This document shows, piece after piece, positions 50,941 through 59,201 of a DNA stretch of 64,000 nucleotides (position 1 is the stretch's first letter; each line of letters opens with the position of its first letter). This DNA comes from Rhizobiales bacterium 62-17 (GTDB taxonomy: Bacteria > Pseudomonadota > Alphaproteobacteria > Rhizobiales > Beijerinckiaceae). The position numbers and the translations under genes are program-made. The notes beneath the pieces were generated by a model. It had not been told where the DNA came from. It searched no databases and saw nothing but the letters and a program-made list of their open reading frames with translations. The DNA is taken from the NCBI GenBank assembly GCA_001898965.1, contig MKVW01000009.1, forward strand, positions 1 to 64,000, read 5' to 3'.

Positions 50941-51363
50941 TTAGCGGCGCGCTCCGGAAATCACCCGGCAGAACGCTTGGCGAATGTAATCTTCCGGCGC
51001 GATCTGTCCTGGCTGCACCATGAAGACAACATCGACGCGCGTGCCGCTGCCGGCCTTGCGTGCCGTCACACGCAAAGTCTGCGGCCGGCCCGAGCCGCTC
51101 GTCTCCTGCATCGCCGTGATCGCGCCGAGCCCCTTGTCGACCTTGATGCCCAGAAAGCCTTCTGCCGCAACGGCGGAAGCCAAATCCGCCAAGACCGCCG
51201 GCTGCGGCCGCGGCACCATATCGAAGGTGCGATATGTTAAAGCGGTAAGCATCGGCGTACCGACCATGTTGAAATTGGCGGCACACTGCTGCGCCTGTGC
51301 GCTCGACAGCGCCACACTCACGGCGCCGGCGGCGATCGCCGTCATCGCAATCTTACGAACCAT
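50941..51363 (-). CDS. Secreted hypothetical protein
   Basis: The 140-residue product starts MVRKIAMTAIAAGAVSVALS with a signal peptide cleaved near AQAQ. The mature part has two cysteines (QCAANFNMVG and AFCRVISGARR) that may form one disulfide, and a beta-rich centre (LRVTARKAGSGTRVDVVFMV). No family recognised. The gene is divergent from a universal stress protein gene. The FNR box at 51433-51446 lies 70 bases from its start and could also act on it. Confidence 0.7.
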   Translation of the reverse strand: MVRKIAMTAIAAGAVSVALSSAQAQQCAANFNMVGTPMLTALTYRTFDMVPRPQPAVLADLASAVAAEGFLGIKVDKGLGAITAMQETSGSGRPQTLRVTARKAGSGTRVDVVFMVQPGQIAPEDYIRQAFCRVISGARR

Positions 51364-51432
51364 GGATAAATCCCTTATAAATCAATTCGCTTGCGAACAT
51401 CCGCGTGCGCTGAGGCAAATCCACCTGCCCTT

Positions 51433-51446
51433 TTGAGCGAAATCAA
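51433..51446. promoter_or_regulatory. FNR/FixK-type box upstream of the universal stress protein gene
   Basis: TTGAGCGAAATCAA matches the FNR consensus TTGAT-N4-ATCAA at nine of ten positions. It is 69 bases upstream of the universal stress protein start, as expected for an activator site near -41.5. The FNR-type gene itself lies 1 kb downstream. Confidence 0.72.
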
Positions 51447-51514
51447 TGCCCATGTCGGCAAGCTCCTGCATCGTCGCTGCCCGTAGCGTGTGAAATCGCA
51501 CAGCGGAGACGCAA

Positions 51515-52309
51515 ATGTTCAGAAGCTTGTTGGTCAACGTCGATCGATCCAACGATCTGGCAGCCCGGATCAAACTCGCCGCGAATCTGGCCGACCGTTT
51601 CGATGCCCGCCTGATCGGCGCGGGCGCCCATGATTTCATTCCCTTCGTCGCCGACGGTGTGTCGCCTGGCGTCGTCATGGAGCTGCAACGCGACGGCGTC
51701 GAGGACATGGTGAAGGAAGCGGAAGCCCGTTTCAAACGTCTCACCGCCAAACGGCCAAAAACGGAAAGCCGCTTTGATATCCAGGCCCCGCAGGTTCACC
51801 TGATCGCCCAAGCCCGCGCGGCGGATCTCATCATCGTGCCGGGTGGTTTGGCGTCGTCATCCATGGGTGTCGATCCCGGCGATATCGTCATGTCCGCCGG
51901 CAAACCCGTTCTCGTGGTGCCGCGTCATATTGACCATCTGCATGCTGAGAGGATCGTCATCGCCTGGAGCGACACGACCGAATGTCGCAGGGCCGTTCAA
52001 GACGCGCTGCCCCTGCTTGATCGGGCACAAACCGTCTGGGTCGCCAGCTTCGGCACCGAATATGCGGCCGACAGTGTCAAGGATGTCGTGGAATATCTGA
52101 CATTTCGCGGCATTGCGGCGCAGGCGGCGGTGCAGCCTCAGCTCGTTCACGGCATATCCTCCGACCTTTATGCCTTCAGCGAAACCGTCGCCGCCGATCT
52201 CATCGTCGCGGGCGCTTATGGCCACAGCCGAACCCGCGAATGGGCCTTTGGCGGCGTGACCCACGATCTCCTCGAAAGCAGCCCGGTCTCCTGCTTGCTG
52301 GCGCATTGA
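51515..52309 (+). CDS. Universal stress protein, two-domain
   Basis: The 264-residue product has two UspA-type domains. The first begins LLVNVDRSNDLAARIKLAAN and the second HAERIVIAWSDTTECRRAVQ; the second ends with DLIVAGAYGHSRTREWAFGG, a G-x2-G-x9-G(S/T)-type nucleotide motif variant. Usp proteins protect against starvation, oxygen and respiratory stress. An FNR box upstream and the FNR gene downstream place it in the microaerobic response. Length is double the usual single-domain Usp, which is normal for tandem forms. Confidence 0.9.
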   Translation: MFRSLLVNVDRSNDLAARIKLAANLADRFDARLIGAGAHDFIPFVADGVSPGVVMELQRDGVEDMVKEAEARFKRLTAKRPKTESRFDIQAPQVHLIAQARAADLIIVPGGLASSSMGVDPGDIVMSAGKPVLVVPRHIDHLHAERIVIAWSDTTECRRAVQDALPLLDRAQTVWVASFGTEYAADSVKDVVEYLTFRGIAAQAAVQPQLVHGISSDLYAFSETVAADLIVAGAYGHSRTREWAFGGVTHDLLESSPVSCLLAH

Positions 52310-52334
52310 ATTGCGGCGTGATAGGCCCGCCACA

Positions 52335-52348
52335 TTGATCTAGATCAA
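52335..52348. promoter_or_regulatory. Perfect FNR box upstream of the fnr-type gene
   Basis: TTGATCTAGATCAA is an exact, fully palindromic TTGAT-N4-ATCAA site, 53 bases before the FNR gene start and 26 bases after the stress protein stop. Autoregulation of the regulator is the simplest reading. Confidence 0.85.
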
Positions 52349-52400
52349 TGCCGCACGCAGACCCGGATGGTATATTGGGTTTTCATTGGAGAGGCCGATC

Positions 52401-53120
52401 ATGTCGGCGGACTGTTGTGAAGCTACGTGCCAAAGTCATCCCGCGCGGTGCAAGGACTGCGCGGTGCGTCCGTTCAGCGTCTGCGCCGCGCTGAGCGATG
52501 ACGAATTGGGCGAACTGCAAGCTTTGAGCGAGCCGACCTCGTTTGCGCCCAAGTCCGCGCTGCTCCTCCAGGACGAACCGGTTCAAAACGTCTTCAACAT
52601 CACGTCGGGCTGCGTCCGGCTGAGCAAAATTCTGTCCGACGGCCGCCGCCAGGTGATCGGCTTCGCCATCGCCGGCGATTTTCTCGGCCTGTCGTTTCAG
52701 GAACGCAGCAATTTCACCGCCGAGGCGATCGGTCCTGTCACCGCCTGCCGCTTCCGCAAGAAGGCTTTTCTGAACTATCTGGACGCCAAGCCCGATCTCG
52801 TCCGACGACTGCTGGAATTTTCCGCCAACGAACTGCGGCTGGCGCAAGAACAGCTCGTGCTGCTTGGCCGCCGCACGGCGGAAGAGCGCGTGGCCTCTTT
52901 CCTGACGATGCGGCGTGCCCGCAACAGCCGCTTTGGCCAGCAAGGTGCCACCTTGCAACTGCCGATGAGCCGGCTCGATATCGCCGACTATCTCGGCCTG
53001 ACGATCGAAACGGTGAGCCGCACCTTCACCAAAATGGTGCGGGAGAAACTGATCATCATCGTTCCCGACGGCATCCGCTTCGTCGATCTCGCCCACGTCG
53101 GCCAGATCGCCGCAGAATAG
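52401..53120 (+). CDS. Crp/Fnr-family oxygen regulator (FnrN/FnrL-type, [4Fe-4S])
   Basis: ATG 52401 gives 239 residues. The N-terminus holds MSADCCEATCQSHPARCKDC and so the Cx2Cx7C cluster (C17, C20, C28). A central cysteine in ITSGCVRLSKI is the fourth ligand of an oxygen-labile [4Fe-4S] centre. The recognition helix IETVSRTFTKM carries the E-S-R contacts for TTGAT half-sites, in agreement with the boxes upstream of this gene and of the stress protein gene. The protein senses low oxygen and activates microaerobic and nitrogen-oxide respiration genes. It is probably autoregulated through the box at 52335. Confidence 0.93.
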   Translation: MSADCCEATCQSHPARCKDCAVRPFSVCAALSDDELGELQALSEPTSFAPKSALLLQDEPVQNVFNITSGCVRLSKILSDGRRQVIGFAIAGDFLGLSFQERSNFTAEAIGPVTACRFRKKAFLNYLDAKPDLVRRLLEFSANELRLAQEQLVLLGRRTAEERVASFLTMRRARNSRFGQQGATLQLPMSRLDIADYLGLTIETVSRTFTKMVREKLIIIVPDGIRFVDLAHVGQIAAE

Positions 53121-53145
53121 AACGGCCACAATCTTCCCGAACTTG

Positions 53146-53694
53146 CTAGTCGCCCGCCACCGCGCGGCTGCGCCCACGCGCCTTCGGCTTTGCCTTGTCT
53201 TCGAAAGCGCCAAGCAATTTCGACAACAGGCCGGCAAGCTGCGCCTGTTCCTTGGCCGAGAGCACATCGAGCAGACCTTCGACCGCATCGATATGCGTGG
53301 CGATCGCCTTGTCCGCCAGCTTCTTGCCCGCCGGCGTCAGCTTGATGACATAGCTGCGGCGATCCTCCGTATCAGGCCGGCGCTCGACCAGCCCCAAGCG
53401 CTCGACACGATCGATGCGATTGGTGACGGCGCCCGAGGTGAGCAGGGATTCGCGCAGAATGTCGGTCGGCCGCATTTCATAGGGCTTGCCGGAACGGCGC
53501 AACGTGACGATGAGGCTGAACGCCTCCCAGCCGAGATCGAGCGGATTGAGATAATCCTCCGCCGCGCGCAGCAGATGTGCCGACAGGCGCACGACGCGCC
53601 CCTGCACGCCAATCGGCGCGGGATCGAGCTCGGGCCGCTCGCGCCGCCATTCCTGCAACAGATGTTCGACGGAATCAGTGAGTTGGTTTGTCAT
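53146..53694 (-). CDS. MarR-family transcriptional regulator
   Basis: The 182-residue product has the MarR winged helix. MRPTDILRESLLTSGAVTNR and IDRVERLGLVERRPDTEDRR follow in order, with the wing DTEDRRSYVIKLT. The N-terminal and C-terminal helices form the dimer. It is divergent from an ABC ATPase gene, and a TATCT/AGATA palindrome lies between them at 53770-53787. It probably represses the adjacent importer and amidohydrolase genes until a ligand binds (inference). Confidence 0.88.
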   Translation of the reverse strand: MTNQLTDSVEHLLQEWRRERPELDPAPIGVQGRVVRLSAHLLRAAEDYLNPLDLGWEAFSLIVTLRRSGKPYEMRPTDILRESLLTSGAVTNRIDRVERLGLVERRPDTEDRRSYVIKLTPAGKKLADKAIATHIDAVEGLLDVLSAKEQAQLAGLLSKLLGAFEDKAKPKARGRSRAVAGD

Positions 53695-53769
53695 GGCGTC
53701 AATCTAACCCGCATGCTGGAAAATTCACCACTCCTGCCGCTTTGATACTCTTGACAGATCATCCCAAGA

Positions 53770-53787
53770 TATCTCAACATTAAGATA
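53770..53787. promoter_or_regulatory. TATCTCAACATTAAGATA, putative MarR operator
   Basis: This 18-base quasi-palindrome (arms TATCT and AGATA) lies in the AT-rich gap between the divergent MarR and ABC ATPase genes. It resembles MarR-family sites of the ATCTTGAT..TCAAGAT type. A TTGACA at 53751 lies next to it. Confidence 0.5.
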
Positions 53788-53865
53788 ATTAGCATTGAGC
53801 ATTTAATCTGGCCGACCCGAGCTGGAGTGTCAATGCCGTCAAGAGACGCAGCACCTGGAGGCGAC

Positions 53866-54672
53866 ATGGATATCTTTGTCGAGAATCTCGTGCAAATCTG
53901 GGACGATGGCGGCGACGGCATCACCGCGCTCGATGGCATTACCCATCATTTCGCTTCGGCCAAGCTGACGTGCCTGCTCGGACCCAGCGGCTGCGGCAAA
54001 AGCACCCTCACCCAGATCGTCGGCGGCATCGAACAGGCAACGTCCGGCACCATTCGCATCATCGATCCGGCCAATCCAGCAACCCCAGCCAGGCCGGGCG
54101 AACGCTCGGTGATGATGTGGCAGAATCTCAATCTCTTCCCCTGGCGCAACGTTATCGACAATGTCGCCTTCGGCCTGGAAATGGCCGGCGTGCCGCGCGC
54201 CCAACGCTATGCCCACGCCCGCGACATGATCGCTTCGGTCGGCCTCAAACATTTCGAGGAGAAGCGCTGCAGCCAGCTTTCCGGCGGCATGCGCCAGCGC
54301 GTCGCTTTGGCCCGCGCGCTGGTGATGGACCAGCCGATCCTGCTGATGGACGAACCGTTCGCCGCGCTCGACGCGCAAACCAAGATCGTCATGCAGGAAG
54401 AACTCACCCGCATTTTCGAACGCATGCGCAAGACCATTCTCTTCGTCACCCATGCCATCGACGAAGCGATCCTGCTCGGCGACGAAGTGGTGGTGATGAC
54501 GGCACGCCCCGGCCGCATCAAGGAGGTCATCAAGATCGATCTGCCGCGGCCGCGCTCGCAAGAGCTGATCAATACGCCCGAATTCGGCGATCTCTACGAC
54601 CGTATCCTGCATCTCATCCGCGAAGAGGTTCTGAACGCCATGCAACAGCAGAACGAAGCGGCGGCACAATGA
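53866..54672 (+). CDS. ABC transporter ATPase (nitrate/sulfonate/taurine type)
   Basis: ATG 53866 has GGAGG four bases upstream; an ATG 11 codons earlier is possible. The 268-residue ATPase has Walker A GPSGCGKST, signature LSGGMRQRVALARAL and Walker B LLMDEPFAALD, then the H-loop ILFVTHAIDEAILLGDEVVV. Its type (TauB/SsuB/NrtC-like) drives importers for anions, amides or nucleobases. The permease gene overlaps its stop by four bases (ATGA). A binding protein gene is missing from the cluster. Confidence 0.93.
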   Translation: MDIFVENLVQIWDDGGDGITALDGITHHFASAKLTCLLGPSGCGKSTLTQIVGGIEQATSGTIRIIDPANPATPARPGERSVMMWQNLNLFPWRNVIDNVAFGLEMAGVPRAQRYAHARDMIASVGLKHFEEKRCSQLSGGMRQRVALARALVMDQPILLMDEPFAALDAQTKIVMQEELTRIFERMRKTILFVTHAIDEAILLGDEVVVMTARPGRIKEVIKIDLPRPRSQELINTPEFGDLYDRILHLIREEVLNAMQQQNEAAAQ

Positions 54673-55466
54673 GCATCAAGAAACGTCCGAAGAAATCCCA
54701 GGATCCACTCTGGCTCAGGCTCCTGCCGATCGCCTCCGTCGTTCTGTTTCTCGCCATCTGGGAAGCCGTCGTGCGCCTGCGCGGCATCGCGCCGATCATC
54801 CTGCCCGCGCCCAGCGCCATCGCCGACTATCTGGCTCTGATGATCGCCGACGGCTCGCTGCCCTTTCACCTCGGTGTCACCTTTCTGCGCATCATGGCCG
54901 GCTTTCTCGTCGCCGGTTTCTTCGGCATTCTGCTGGGCGTGTTGATGGGCATGTCGCGCATCGTCTCGCGCCTGCTCGATCCCTGGATCGCGGCGCTCTA
55001 TCCCCTGCCGAAGATTTCGCTGATTCCTCTCCTCATCATCTGGCTCGGCACCGGCGAAGCCTACATTCTCACCATCAGCGCCATTTCCGCTTTCTTTCCC
55101 GTCGTCATCAGCACCTATGCCGGCATACGCCAGGCCGATCAGGGCTTGTTGCGCGCCGCGCGCGATCTTGGCGCCAATGAACGGCAGGTGCAGTTGAAAG
55201 TCGTGATCCCCGCCGCCGTGCCGAGCATTTTCTCAGGGCTTCATCTGGGCATGGGCGTCACCATCATTCTCGTCGTCGCCGCCGAAATGATCGGCGCGTC
55301 GAGCCAGAGCGGCATGGGCTATCTGCTGATCCGCTACGGCCAGGTGCTGGAAACCGAGAAAGTCTTCGCTGCTTTGCTCGTTCTCGCCGTTTTCGGCGGC
55401 GTGATCATCAAGGCGCAGGAGCGCATCGATCGCTGGATCGCCCCTTGGGCGATCGGCCACCGCTAA
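54669..55466 (+). CDS. ABC transporter permease (SsuC/TauC type)
   Basis: The 265-residue product overlaps the ATPase gene by four bases. It has six membrane segments, beginning LPIASVVLFLAIWEAVVRL, and the EAA-loop ARDLGANERQVQLKVVIPAA. A TauC-like motif, PLPKISLIPLLIIWLGTGEA, precedes it. It forms the channel of the importer. The cluster continues 29 bases later with an amidohydrolase gene. Confidence 0.92.
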   Translation: MSIKKRPKKSQDPLWLRLLPIASVVLFLAIWEAVVRLRGIAPIILPAPSAIADYLALMIADGSLPFHLGVTFLRIMAGFLVAGFFGILLGVLMGMSRIVSRLLDPWIAALYPLPKISLIPLLIIWLGTGEAYILTISAISAFFPVVISTYAGIRQADQGLLRAARDLGANERQVQLKVVIPAAVPSIFSGLHLGMGVTIILVVAAEMIGASSQSGMGYLLIRYGQVLETEKVFAALLVLAVFGGVIIKAQERIDRWIAPWAIGHR

Positions 55467-55495
55467 TGCCATCGCCCGGACAAGGTGAGGAAGCT

Positions 55496-56938
55496 ATGCC
55501 CCGTATCCTGATCAAGAATGGTTATGTCGTCACTGTGAACGACAATCGCGACGTGTGGCCCGACGGTGCGGTGATCATCAGCAACGGCAAGATCGAAGCC
55601 GTCCATCCATCGTCCGGGGCTTTCGCCCAAGGCAATTTCGACGAAGTGATCGACGCCAAAGGCTGCCTCGTCATGCCCGGCCTGATCAATGCGCATCAAC
55701 ACCATTGGTACAGCCTGTTCAAGGGTATGGCCGATGGCCTGCTCTTGGAAGATTGGATCGGCGATCTCGTCTTTCCTTTGGTGAAACATCTGTCGACCGA
55801 CGCCATGCAGGTCTCCAGCTATCAATGCGGCCTGGAAATGCTGGCGACCGGCACCACCTGCTCCTTCAATCATTCGGTGACGGTGACGACGCCCGAAATC
55901 GTAAAGGCGATCATCGCGCCGCAAGCCGAACTCGGTATCCGGCAAGTGTTCGGCAAGGAATTGCGTTGCCGCAACCCGCGCTTTACCGCCCATCCGCTGT
56001 CGCTCGATGAATCGCTCGCCGCCGTCAAGGAAGACGTGCAGCGTTGGAATGACGCGCATGATGGTCTCGTGCGCATGGGCATGGTGATCGAGGCCAATGC
56101 CCATTGGACGTCATCGGGCATGAGCACCGAGGAATTGATCCTGCGCGGGACCGATCTGGCGCGTGCCCTCGATCTGCGTATCTCGAGCCATATCGCCGCC
56201 GGCACGTTCTCGCTGGAAAAAGGATTCCTGCAGCACCTGCGTCACACCGGGCGCACCGACGTGCGTTACCTGATGCAGCTCGGCGTGCTCGACGAGCATT
56301 GGCTGCTCGCCCATTGCATCCATTGCACCGAACTCGATCTCGAACAGATGGCCCATGTCGGCGCGAGCCTCGTCTATACGCCGACCAGCGAAGCCATTCG
56401 CGGCGGCGGCATCGCGCCGGCCGCCAATGCCTCCGACCTCGGCATCACCACGGCGCTCGGCACCGACGGGCCGATGGTCGACTATTCCGACGACATGTTC
56501 GAACAGATCAAGGCCTGCGTGCTGTTCCAACATCAGCGCCACCTCGACCCCACACGCATGCCGGTGGAATGCGCCGTGGAAATGGCGACGATCAACGCCG
56601 CCCGCGCGCTCGGCCTCGACGACGAGATCGGCTCGCTGGAACCGGGCAAACAGGCCGATATCGCCATTTTCGATATGCGCCGCCGCCATGTCGGCCCGTT
56701 GCAACGGCCCTTGTCTGCCTTCGTCTGCGCCGGCAAGGGTTCGGACGCGAAAGCCGTCTTGGTCAACGGCCAGATCGTCTATCGCGACGGACAATTCGCC
56801 AACGGCCCCGATCCGCAGGAGGTCCTGCGCGAAGCCGAACGCGTCGGCGCCGACATCGCCAAACGCGCCGGCCTCGCCAATCGCCTCACTTCTCTGTGGC
56901 CGCTGCGGCTCGCGACGGAACCTGTCACGGCATCATAG
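55496..56938 (+). CDS. Amidohydrolase (SsnA/AtzA-like chlorohydrolase-deaminase family)
   Basis: ATG 55496, with AGGTGAGG upstream, gives 480 residues. The family motifs are VMPGLINAHQHHWYSLFKGM near residue 60 (HxH metal pair), then SSHIAAG (H), AHCIHCTELD (H), and GTDGPMVDYSDDMFEQIKAC (Asp) near 325. It is in the subtype III metal-dependent hydrolases that deaminate or dechlorinate heterocycles (guanine, 8-oxoguanine, triazines, ureidoacids). It follows an ABC importer, so it probably acts on a compound that this importer takes up. The actual substrate is open. Confidence 0.88.
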   Translation: MPRILIKNGYVVTVNDNRDVWPDGAVIISNGKIEAVHPSSGAFAQGNFDEVIDAKGCLVMPGLINAHQHHWYSLFKGMADGLLLEDWIGDLVFPLVKHLSTDAMQVSSYQCGLEMLATGTTCSFNHSVTVTTPEIVKAIIAPQAELGIRQVFGKELRCRNPRFTAHPLSLDESLAAVKEDVQRWNDAHDGLVRMGMVIEANAHWTSSGMSTEELILRGTDLARALDLRISSHIAAGTFSLEKGFLQHLRHTGRTDVRYLMQLGVLDEHWLLAHCIHCTELDLEQMAHVGASLVYTPTSEAIRGGGIAPAANASDLGITTALGTDGPMVDYSDDMFEQIKACVLFQHQRHLDPTRMPVECAVEMATINAARALGLDDEIGSLEPGKQADIAIFDMRRRHVGPLQRPLSAFVCAGKGSDAKAVLVNGQIVYRDGQFANGPDPQEVLREAERVGADIAKRAGLANRLTSLWPLRLATEPVTAS

Positions 56939-56953
56939 CGCCACGGAGCAGCT

Positions 56954-58021
56954 TCAAGCTTCCGTAAGCGTACGGAGGCCCGCATAATTAACGCGAACGC
57001 CAAAGCCATCCCATGACGAAAAACTCACGTCGTCCAGGAAGGCGTCGATGGAGACGCGTGCGCCGATCAATATATCCATGGGCCGACCGGCCACGGCCCA
57101 CGCGCCAACTCTGCCGCCGGACAATATCTTACGGCCGGCTGTAAAATCGCCATTGAAGAAGGGCCAGTCGGCGCCTGCCCCTTCACCGTTACCTTCGTAG
57201 TACAGGCCGCCGGCGACGAAATGGCCCGTTATGTCGTTATACGTTCGCCCGACAGGATTGTCGCCATCGAACGAGCCGACCACCAGTTCGCGTTTATGGT
57301 CTATGCGGCACCAGCTGTTGCCATACTCGTTCTCGAGTTGGCGATAAAAATTGCTATGAAAAATCTCCACCTCGATGATCATGTCGACCCAGCCATCGCT
57401 CGACGGCGTCCAGGTAAACCAGATACCGCTCTCGACCGATGCGGCAAGGAAGTCGCGATTGTCGGCGTCCCAATTGATCACATCAATATAGCCTCCGGCA
57501 TCGGGCGCCTCCTCTCGCGCATAAGACCTCATGGCTCTGACCACGCCTTCGCCGGTGCGCCTATAGAAGGAATAGTTGTACGTTCCAAAACCTCCCGAAC
57601 CGAACGTGCGCATCTCGTAAGGTGAATGGTCCATCGGGACGAGCGGTTTGCCGAAGAGGCCAGGACTGTCAGGGAGCGCGGCCAACGTGCCGGCGCTCCA
57701 CCTGTCGAAGGTCTGCGCCCCCAGGGCCATGCGGTCCTTCGCCTTGGCAAAACGGCCCAACCGTGCGGCAACGCGCTTTTCTCGCTCCGGGGTCCAAAGG
57801 CCGCCGGCGCGCGCACGAACGAGATCAAGTTTCAGCGCTGAAAGTTGCTCGAAATTCTTGACCTCGCGAGAAGCAAGCGCATCGGCCAGCGTCGCCGATG
57901 CCGCTGTTTCTTTGGCCAGGATGGATGAGAGCGATCTTTCGAAGGTTGGAGACGACCGGCCGCCAGGACCGCTGAGATCGAATGTATGGGCTTGTTCCGG
58001 CATAGGTTTGATCGAAGCCAT
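56954..58021 (-). CDS. Hypothetical protein of 355 aa, unknown fold
   Basis: The frame from ATG 58021 to 56954 is fully open and well composed. An N-terminal part (about 1-135) is helical and rich in Ala, Leu, Arg (SLSSILAKETAASATLADAL, KRVAARLGRFAKAKDRMALG). A C-terminal part (about 140-350) is beta-rich, aromatic and Gly-rich (FGSGGFGTYNYSFYRRTGEG, DGWVDMIIEVEIFHSNFYRQ, NWDADNRDFLAASVESGIWF). No signal peptide or membrane segment is seen. I recognise no family. It lies 102 bases after the outer membrane protein gene on the same strand, so it may be in the same transcription unit. A hairpin (58045-58063) lies between the two. Confidence 0.75.
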   Translation of the reverse strand: MASIKPMPEQAHTFDLSGPGGRSSPTFERSLSSILAKETAASATLADALASREVKNFEQLSALKLDLVRARAGGLWTPEREKRVAARLGRFAKAKDRMALGAQTFDRWSAGTLAALPDSPGLFGKPLVPMDHSPYEMRTFGSGGFGTYNYSFYRRTGEGVVRAMRSYAREEAPDAGGYIDVINWDADNRDFLAASVESGIWFTWTPSSDGWVDMIIEVEIFHSNFYRQLENEYGNSWCRIDHKRELVVGSFDGDNPVGRTYNDITGHFVAGGLYYEGNGEGAGADWPFFNGDFTAGRKILSGGRVGAWAVAGRPMDILIGARVSIDAFLDDVSFSSWDGFGVRVNYAGLRTLTEA

Positions 58022-58044
58022 TTTTCAATCCTCCTGTTCCCGGC

Positions 58045-58063
58045 GCGCTACCATTGGTAGCGC
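58045..58063 (-). promoter_or_regulatory. Hairpin GCGCTACCATTGGTAGCGC upstream of the 355-aa gene
   Basis: GCGCTACCA and TGGTAGCGC are perfect nine-base arms with a single T between them. It lies 24 bases upstream of the 355-aa gene start and 61 bases after the outer membrane protein stop. It may be an operator or part of a leader; as an RNA hairpin the arms could pair only with a loop of several bases taken from the centre. Confidence 0.45.
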
Positions 58064-58123
58064 AGCGCGCCCTTGCCGGCATGACCATTGCCGCGTGTCG
58101 AGAACGAGCCTTCACGGCTACCG

Positions 58124-59011
58124 TCAGAAGCGATAGTTGAGGCCCGCGCGCGCCACGTGGAATGTGTTGCTGAAACTGCGGAAATTGCCGCCCAGGAAAA
58201 CGTTCTGATTGGGCAGCGCCAGATAGAGATATTCCGCCTTCACCGACCAGTTGGCCGTCAGCGCCACCTCGACGCCGCCACCAAAGGAGCCACCAACCGC
58301 GAAGCGCGATGTCTTGGTGCTGGACGTATTATTGCCCGCGGCAAGAATCACGGCAAAGATTGGATTGGCGGCAATAATGTTCGGCGATGCCGTGATAAAA
58401 TTGGTGAAGGTCGCGCTGGTCTGCATGTCCGCAAAGGCCACGCCACCCGTCAGATAGACCAGATAGCGATCGAAGGCATAGCCAACCCGCCCCCGCAAAG
58501 TGCCGAACGTGCCAAGACGGTGCCGCGCGGAAAATGTCGATCCGCTGCTCGTTGAAATTACATCGCCCGGATTCATGTTGAGTTCGGCAGCACCAATCGC
58601 GTTCAACGTCCCACTCAGGTTCTGGACCGACGATGACGCAGCCCCTGCCTTCAAATTGCCGAAGGTGACATCGCCTTCGGCACCGAAGACGAAGCGGCCA
58701 TACTGATAATTATAGCCAACCTGGACACCGCCCAAAACGCTTCTGAAGCGGGATTGTTGCGCAGAGTCCCGCTGCTCCGCGATTGCGCCCGGTTCGAAGA
58801 GCAGCCCGAGGAAGCTCGGCGTCACCGACGCACTGCTCGTGGCGCGCTGCTTGTCGATGCCATAGCCGAGATGGCCGCCGATATAGAAGCCGGTCCAGTT
58901 GTGTTCGCTCACCCGCGCCGGCGCCAAGCCGCCGCTCCAATCGGCCGCCTGCGCTGCACCCATCAACCCGACCGACGCTGCCACGATCGACGCCGCGATT
59001 CCGAATCTCAT
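58124..59011 (-). CDS. Outer membrane beta-barrel protein (Omp25/31-like)
   Basis: ATG 59011 is chosen because AAGGGG lies six bases before it; upstream ATGs at 59014, 59017 and 59026 are alternatives. The 295-residue product has a signal peptide (MRFGIAASIVAASVGLMGAA, cleaved near QAAD). WTGFYIGGHLGYGIDKQRAT is a typical first strand of alphaproteobacterial Omp25/31 porins. Alternating strands follow, such as GVQVGYNYQYGRFVFGAEGD and GTLRGRVGYAFDRYLVYLTG, and the last residue is Phe (GLNYRF), the outer membrane assembly signal. The palindrome at 59071-59090 lies 60 bases upstream. Confidence 0.87.
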   Translation of the reverse strand: MRFGIAASIVAASVGLMGAAQAADWSGGLAPARVSEHNWTGFYIGGHLGYGIDKQRATSSASVTPSFLGLLFEPGAIAEQRDSAQQSRFRSVLGGVQVGYNYQYGRFVFGAEGDVTFGNLKAGAASSSVQNLSGTLNAIGAAELNMNPGDVISTSSGSTFSARHRLGTFGTLRGRVGYAFDRYLVYLTGGVAFADMQTSATFTNFITASPNIIAANPIFAVILAAGNNTSSTKTSRFAVGGSFGGGVEVALTANWSVKAEYLYLALPNQNVFLGGNFRSFSNTFHVARAGLNYRF

Positions 59012-59070
59012 CATCATCCCCTTCATCTCCAGCACTGCCGGGCAAAAAAGCGGGGAACGAGATGATTGCG

Positions 59071-59090
59071 CTACCGGCATATGCCAGTAA
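59071..59090. promoter_or_regulatory. Palindrome CTACCGGCATATGCCAGTAA, second copy
   Basis: Nineteen of these bases are identical to the palindrome at 1416-1434. It lies 60 bases upstream of the outer membrane protein start (minus) and 112 bases upstream of the first LuxR gene (plus). A position so close to both genes fits a site for either regulator. LuxR-type regulators bind 18-20 base palindromes. Confidence 0.6.
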
Positions 59091-59201
59091 CATGGCTTCA
59101 CCGTAGCTGATATTTGACGGGCTGTGCCTCCGGCGCAACAGCGCCTTGGCGACACGCATTTTACTCAATTGACTGAGTTTCCTTATTATTTGCGGGGTCC
59201 G

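Noticed and set aside
59165..59180. ACTCA/TGAGT inverted repeat upstream of the first LuxR gene
   Set aside because: Arms of five bases are common by chance in this length, and the site has no second copy, unlike the 59071 palindrome.
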